From Prevotella sp. (GTDB lineage: Bacteria; Bacteroidota; Bacteroidia; Bacteroidales; Dysgonomonadaceae): a stretch of DNA of 12,127 nucleotides. This document shows, in pieces, positions 7,211 through 12,127 of the stretch (positions are counted from its first letter, which is position 1; each line of letters opens with the position of its first letter). Where the stretch lies: positions 1 to 12,127 of the forward strand of contig JAISES010000222.1 of assembly GCA_031263965.1 (NCBI GenBank), given 5' to 3'. A program made the translations under genes and the position numbers. The notes under the pieces are model-generated. The model saw only the letters and a program-made list of their open reading frames with translations, searched no databases and had not been told where the DNA came from.

Positions 7211-9334
7211 TTATTTTTTCATTGACAACTGCACCCTTTTTCTGGATAAATCCACGGACAGGATTTTTACTTCAACATGTTGATGCAGTGAAACAACTTC
7301 TGTAGGATCCGATATAAACCTGTCGGTCAATTCGGATATGTGTACCAGACCATTTTCCTTAATACCAATATCGACAAAACACCCAAAATTGGTTATATTA
7401 GTTACAATACCCGGAAGAACCAGTCCTTCCCTCAGGTTTTCTATTGTACGTATATCCGGATCAAATTCAAAAACTTTAATTCCTTTTCTCGGATCCCGCC
7501 CTGGCTTATCCAACTCTTGCATTATATCATTCAGAGTAGGTAATCCAACCTTATCGGTAACATATTTATCCAACTTTAATGATTTCTTCAAATCTTTATT
7601 CTCAATCAGGTCTTTTACCGAACATTTCATTTCTTTGGCCATGGCCTCCACTATATGATAACTTTCGGGATGAACAGCCGAATTATCTAATGGATTATCC
7701 GCATCTGTTATACGAAGGAAGCCGGCACATTGTTCAAAAGCCTTATCTCCCATACGCGGAACTTTCATCAGCTCTTTTCGCGATTTAAATGCGCCGTTGG
7801 CAGTGCGGTAATCTACTATATTTTGAGCTAAAACAGGGCCTAAACCGGAGACATAAGTCAATAAGTGCTTACTGGCTGTATTCACAGTCACACCGACAAG
7901 ATTCACGCAGCTTTCAACAGTCAGATCAAGTGATTTTTTCAATTTTGCCTGGTCTACATCATGCTGGTATTGCCCTACGCCTATCGATTTAGGGTCTATT
8001 TTTACCAATTCGGCCAATGGATCTGCCAAACGACGGCCAATAGAGACTGCCCCTCTTACCGTAACGTCGTAATCCGGAAATTCCTCGCGGGCTGTTTTCG
8101 ATGCCGAGTATATGGATGCTCCATTTTCACTGACAACAAAAACCTGAACTGCTTTTTCGTACCGCAAATTGGTGATAAAACGCTCGGTTTCACGACCGGC
8201 TGTCCCATTTCCTATTGCTATGGCATCTATATTATACGTCGTTACCAGTTTCACGACCTTACTCCCTGCTTTAGATATTTCATTCTGTGGCGGATGCGGA
8301 TATATAGTCTCGTTATGTATAAGATTTCCTTCGGCATCAAGGCACACCAGCTTGCACCCCGTACGATAACCGGGGTCAATACCTAAAACCCTTTTTTGTC
8401 CTAACGGCGGAGCCAACAGCAACTGACGCAAATTCTCAGCAAACACCCTGATCGCCTCTTCGTCTGCTTTTTCTTTCGACAGATTTCCAAACTCCGTTTC
8501 AATAGATGGTTTGAGTAACCGTTTATACGCATCTTCTATAGCATCGGCAACATAATTTGTAGCCTCATTGTCGTTATCACCTTTGAGAAAACGCTTGTCC
8601 AACCGCTCTAAAGCAGCGTCTTCATCCGGCGAGATATTTACACGTAAGACGCCTTCCGATTCTCCTCTCCGTATTGCCAGAATACGATGGGAAGTGGCCT
8701 TGTTCAGACGTTCCGAAAAGTCAAAATAATCACGGTATTTATCTCCTTCTTCCTCTTTTCCTTTAACAACTTTGGATGTTATCACAGCCTCCCTCTGAAA
8801 CAAGTTACGTATGGCATTACGGGCATATTCATCCTCATTTATCTGCTCGGCTATAATGTCGCAAGCTCCGGCGATCGCATCTTTTGCATTCTTCACATCT
8901 CCTTTTACAAATGCTCTGGCTTTTGCTTCTACATCTATTGGATGCTGTAACATGATAATATCGGCTAATGGCTCCAAACCTTTTTTACGGGCTATTTCGG
9001 CCCGGGTCAGCCGTTTTGGTTTATAAGGGAGGTATATATCTTCAAGTTCCGGGGCATTCCAGCAGTTTTCAATTCTGGATCTTAACTCCGGAGTCAATTT
9101 TTCTTGCTCGTCAATCGATTTCAGAATCGTCTCCTTACGCTTTATCAGTTCATTTAATTTGTCATTATGTTCTTTAATTGCCGTTATCTGAACTTCGTCT
9201 AGCCCTCCTGTCGCCTCTTTCCGGTAACGGCTTATAAACGGGATTGTCGCTCCCGAAGACAAGAGCTCTATGGTTTTTGCTATCTGAGACTCCTTTATGT
9301 TTAATGCAGATGATATTAAAGATATTATTGTCAT
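7211..9334 (-). CDS. tex: Tex-family RNA-binding transcription accessory protein
   Basis: Tex is a conserved cytoplasmic nucleic-acid-binding protein related to eukaryotic Spt6 and linked to transcription and RNA metabolism. The 707 residues show the full layout: helical N-terminal Tex domain (about 1-190, with PFISRYRKEATGGLDE at 32-47), YqgF/RuvC-like domain (about 315-440, VLGIDPGYRTGCK at 316-328 and IGNGTAGRETE at 374-384), helix-hairpin-helix region (about 490-545, YVSGLGPVLAQNIVDYR and KVPRMGDKAFEQCAGFLRI) and a C-terminal S1 domain (about 637-706, GIVTNITNFGCFVDIG). Nothing is missing or fused. The ATG at 9334 follows a leader of about 16 bases from a perfect -7 box. It is probably the first gene of an operon with the LTA-synthase-like gene, whose ATG lies one base past this stop. 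Confidence 0.96.
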   Translation of the reverse strand: MTIISLISSALNIKESQIAKTIELLSSGATIPFISRYRKEATGGLDEVQITAIKEHNDKLNELIKRKETILKSIDEQEKLTPELRSRIENCWNAPELEDIYLPYKPKRLTRAEIARKKGLEPLADIIMLQHPIDVEAKARAFVKGDVKNAKDAIAGACDIIAEQINEDEYARNAIRNLFQREAVITSKVVKGKEEEGDKYRDYFDFSERLNKATSHRILAIRRGESEGVLRVNISPDEDAALERLDKRFLKGDNDNEATNYVADAIEDAYKRLLKPSIETEFGNLSKEKADEEAIRVFAENLRQLLLAPPLGQKRVLGIDPGYRTGCKLVCLDAEGNLIHNETIYPHPPQNEISKAGSKVVKLVTTYNIDAIAIGNGTAGRETERFITNLRYEKAVQVFVVSENGASIYSASKTAREEFPDYDVTVRGAVSIGRRLADPLAELVKIDPKSIGVGQYQHDVDQAKLKKSLDLTVESCVNLVGVTVNTASKHLLTYVSGLGPVLAQNIVDYRTANGAFKSRKELMKVPRMGDKAFEQCAGFLRITDADNPLDNSAVHPESYHIVEAMAKEMKCSVKDLIENKDLKKSLKLDKYVTDKVGLPTLNDIMQELDKPGRDPRKGIKVFEFDPDIRTIENLREGLVLPGIVTNITNFGCFVDIGIKENGLVHISELTDRFISDPTEVVSLHQHVEVKILSVDLSRKRVQLSMKK

Positions 9335-9355
9335 GGTTTTTGATTATTAGCCGGA

Positions 9356-9363
9356 CAAAGATA
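9356..9363 (-). promoter_or_regulatory. Bacteroidota -7 box for tex
   Basis: On the minus strand TATCTTTG is an exact TAnnTTTG match, 21 bases before the tex ATG. The -33 position falls inside the hairpin of the upstream gene's terminator, and no TTTG is found at standard distance. Confidence 0.5.
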
Positions 9364-9365
9364 AG

Positions 9366-9407
9366 CCAAAAAACAGAAAAGCCTGCTAAAAATTAGCAGG
9401 CTTTTCT
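9366..9407 (-). terminator. Intrinsic terminator of the MFS transporter gene
   Basis: A perfect 15-bp stem (9375-9389 paired with 9393-9407, core gcctgctaa/ttagcaggc) closes a 3-base AAA loop. On the minus strand it is followed by GTTTTTTGG. It begins 19 bases after the transporter stop codon, and the tex -7 box starts 2 bases beyond the T-tract region, so terminator and promoter are packed together. Confidence 0.88.
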
Positions 9408-9426
9408 TTATATGATATTTAAACGA

Positions 9427-10695
9427 TTATTCAACAGGAATGTCTTTATTTACATTTTTACTGCCGACCAAAGCATAGAATAACAGATAAGCCAATCCAA
9501 CGAAAACAATCCAATAACTGGCAAAATAGTTACCGCCTTCTCCCATGTCAGCAACAGCACCTTGCAATAGGGGAAGAACTCCACCACCACATACCATTAC
9601 CATAAAAATACCTGACGCCATCTTCGTGTATTTACCTAAACCTTCAACTGCAAGATTAAAGATACCTCCCCACATAATAGAAGTACATAATCCACAAAGA
9701 ACAAGCAACACCACTCCTAGAGGAACTTCGGCTAACCCAAATGAAATATCGCTCTTAAAAACAGGCATTTCCACCGGAGTGCTTGGCAATAGAATCGCAG
9801 CTAACACCAACACCATACCAATCAAAGAAACTACTGTTAGCATAGATTTACTGGAAACTCTCGCCGCTATAGATGCACCGATAAGACGACCGATAAGCAT
9901 CAAAAACCAATATGTACCCGCAATAGATCCCGCAATAGCAGCATCAATTTTTAAGCCTTCGGTACCAAGTAGAATCAAGAAATTCGGAATACCTACCTCT
10001 ACACCTACATAAATAAAAATACCAATAGCGCCTAATATAAAATGACGGAACGATAATGCACTATGCTGGTCTTTTCCAGATGATTTTACTTCTGTTTCAA
10101 TACCCGGTTCCGGAATATTCACCAGTGATAATACAATAAATACCAAAGCAAATAATCCCATTGCGATGAACAATGCAGGTGAAGCATTGCTAATACTGGC
10201 ATTGCTACCAACAAGATAACCAACCAATACCGGAACGATTGTTGCATTCAAAGAATTGAATGATCCTCCATATTGAATTAATTGATTTCCTTTGTTTCCA
10301 CCACCACCTAGCGTATTTAACATCGGGTTCACCACTGTATTAAGCATACACATAGAGAAACCGGCAACGAATGCACCTATCAAGTAAACAAAAAACTCTT
10401 CTACCTGACCAGAAAGATATTGAATGCCAACACCTACAAAACCAACAGCAATAGCTGCAAGTGCAGTTTTCTTATAGCCGATTTTTTTAAGCAAAAGACC
10501 TGCTGGAATACCCATAAATGCATACGCAATAAAATTGCAGAATGTACCCAACTGTGACATCCAGTTCGGCGCATCAAATTGCTCTTTTAGTACTTTTGCA
10601 AACGGACCGCCTAGCCCTGTTACAAATGAAATCATCCCAAACAGGATAATCATCATAATAATGGGTAACAAATAATTTTTCTTTTCCGTACTCAT
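9427..10695 (-). CDS. FucP-type sugar MFS transporter
   Basis: This 422-residue, very hydrophobic protein is a 12-helix major facilitator of the fucose/glucose-galactose/N-acetylglucosamine proton symporter group (FucP family). It starts MSTEKKNYLLPIIMM and carries family-typical stretches: loop 2-3 GIPAGLLLKKIGYKKT (62-77), NTVVNPMLNTLGGGGNKG (119-136), the central cytoplasmic loop with IPEPG (194-198) running to about 216, GVEVGIPNFL (231-240), GRLIGA (269-274) and EGLGKYTKMASG (351-362). Close relatives are common in Bacteroidales, but substrate cannot be fixed from sequence; a neutral or amino sugar is most likely. No sugar kinase or glycoside hydrolase is adjacent, so context does not help. 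It is probably monocistronic: terminators separate it from guaB upstream and tex downstream. A long leader of about 245 bases precedes it if the box at 10946 is used, and a palindrome covers that start site. Confidence 0.88.
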   Translation of the reverse strand: MSTEKKNYLLPIIMMIILFGMISFVTGLGGPFAKVLKEQFDAPNWMSQLGTFCNFIAYAFMGIPAGLLLKKIGYKKTALAAIAVGFVGVGIQYLSGQVEEFFVYLIGAFVAGFSMCMLNTVVNPMLNTLGGGGNKGNQLIQYGGSFNSLNATIVPVLVGYLVGSNASISNASPALFIAMGLFALVFIVLSLVNIPEPGIETEVKSSGKDQHSALSFRHFILGAIGIFIYVGVEVGIPNFLILLGTEGLKIDAAIAGSIAGTYWFLMLIGRLIGASIAARVSSKSMLTVVSLIGMVLVLAAILLPSTPVEMPVFKSDISFGLAEVPLGVVLLVLCGLCTSIMWGGIFNLAVEGLGKYTKMASGIFMVMVCGGGVLPLLQGAVADMGEGGNYFASYWIVFVGLAYLLFYALVGSKNVNKDIPVE

Positions 10696-10820
10696 TGATT
10701 AAAATTTAGATTAAATTTTTTTATAGTTGTATATCATTCTCTTTCAATTATTCACTTTCCTCAGAGAATTCAAGGAGTAACTAAATTTCAACAGAACTCA
10801 ATTACCCCCTGACTATCTCC

Positions 10821-10838
10821 CGGATGCCAACGCATCCG
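10821..10838 (-). other. Leader stem-loop upstream of the MFS gene
   Basis: cggatgc (10821-10827) pairs perfectly with gcatccg (10832-10838) around a 4-base loop, reading GTTG on the minus strand. It is an isolated GC-rich island in an AT-rich leader, about 125 bases before the transporter ATG, followed on that strand by GGAGATAGTCAGGGGG. I do not recognise it as a known riboswitch; it could be an RNA leader structure or part of a small RNA. Confidence 0.4.
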
Positions 10839-10929
10839 ACTCATGGTTGTTTAGGTTAAGTGAAGATTGTTCTTATCAAAAAAACGATGTAAAAATACTT
10901 ATCTCTTTTTAGCTGTCCTTTTAAAAAAA

Positions 10930-10945
10930 TATGTTGTACAACATA
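10930..10945. promoter_or_regulatory. 16-bp perfect palindrome, probable repressor operator
   Basis: TATGTTGTACAACATA is self-complementary over all 16 bases. It directly abuts the -7 box at 10946-10953, so on the minus strand it would cover the transcription start of the MFS gene. A repressor bound here would block initiation. The TTGT/ACAA core is compatible with a GntR- or LacI-type dimer, but no regulator gene is visible in the window. Confidence 0.55.
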
Positions 10946-10953
10946 CAAATTTA
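10946..10953 (-). promoter_or_regulatory. Bacteroidota -7 box, probable MFS gene promoter
   Basis: On the minus strand TAAATTTG matches TAnnTTTG exactly. It is the closest exact match upstream of the transporter that I found, and predicts a start near 10940 and a leader of about 245 bases. No clear -33 TTTG is present, which would suit an activator-dependent or regulated promoter. Confidence 0.45.
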
Positions 10954-11218
10954 GTATTGGAATTACATTTCTTTTCATATCAATCTGATACTACATTCCT
11001 CACAGCACCTGTCTTTTTGATTTTCCATTGATTACTCAAAAAAAAGACATGCAGATTATCAATACCTTACATTATCCTAAAAGCGTTTCGTATCAAAATA
11101 CAAACAAAAAGGAACATATAGTAACTCTTTGAAATGTGGAATAAATATCGATTAATAATTAAAATTTCATAAATGGAATATCTATGGGATTAACAATATT
11201 TAATATTGAATTAATTAA
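10954..11218. other. AT-rich intergenic spacer, no gene found
   Basis: The rest of the spacer between guaB and the MFS promoter holds no convincing coding region. A weak stem-loop pairs gtcttttt (11011-11018) with aaaaagac (11041-11048). An AT-only-like inverted repeat caatatt-t-aatattg lies at 11194-11208. Neither can be given a function. Confidence 0.5.
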
Positions 11219-11243
11219 GAAACAGTTTCCAAGAAACTGTTTC
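11219..11243 (-). terminator. Probable terminator of guaB
   Basis: An 11-bp perfect stem gaaacagtttc/gaaactgtttc (11219-11229 with 11233-11243) closes a 3-base loop. It begins 6 bases after the guaB stop codon on the minus strand. The tail is CTTAATTAATTC, T-rich but without a long T run, so termination efficiency is uncertain. Confidence 0.65.
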
Positions 11244-11249
11244 CAAAGA

Positions 11250-12127
<878 letters not shown>

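Noticed and set aside
9545..10012. 155-residue plus-strand open frame opposite the MFS gene
   Set aside because: It is the complement of a membrane-protein gene; the Thr/Pro/Ile-rich product has no domain and there is no promoter for it.

Overview
The window looks like chromosomal DNA from a member of the Bacteroidota, most likely order Bacteroidales (Dysgonomonas/Parabacteroides-like). Three things point there. The PNPase, Tex, IMP dehydrogenase and FucP-type transporter read like Bacteroidales proteins. The coding DNA is moderately AT-rich and the spacers are very AT-rich. Start codons follow A/T-rich leaders without a clear Shine-Dalgarno, and several genes are preceded by the Bacteroidota -7 promoter box TAnnTTTG. 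The genus is a guess.

Layout, left to right. Positions 1-58 (minus) appear to be the first codons of an insertion-sequence transposase that runs off the left edge. A PD-(D/E)XK nuclease-like gene (123-1388, plus) follows, then pnp (polynucleotide phosphorylase, 1543-3723, plus) with its own -7 box and a strong intrinsic terminator. Between pnp and the convergent SpoU/TrmH-type methyltransferase gene (4387-5178, minus) lies a 576-bp non-coding inverted-repeat element (3796-4371). It consists of two divergent copies of one structured module facing each other. Next, on the minus strand, come a membrane-anchored LTA-synthase-like alkaline phosphatase-superfamily enzyme (5263-7209) and tex (7211-9334), one base apart and probably one operon read tex first. 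A FucP-type sugar MFS transporter (9427-10695, minus) ends in a terminator that abuts the tex promoter. A 554-bp spacer carries a 16-bp perfect palindrome at the probable transporter promoter and a small leader hairpin. The window ends inside guaB (11250 to beyond 12127, minus).

Functional picture. Most genes are housekeeping: RNA decay (pnp), RNA modification (trmH-like), RNA-linked S1 protein (tex) and GMP synthesis (guaB), together with a sugar transporter and an envelope enzyme. The accessory material is the left edge (transposase plus nuclease) and the repeat element between the convergent genes. That element is the best candidate for something undescribed. Its two halves share blocks of identical sequence, yet two of their stem-loops differ in sequence while still pairing, which suggests the structure rather than the sequence has been kept.
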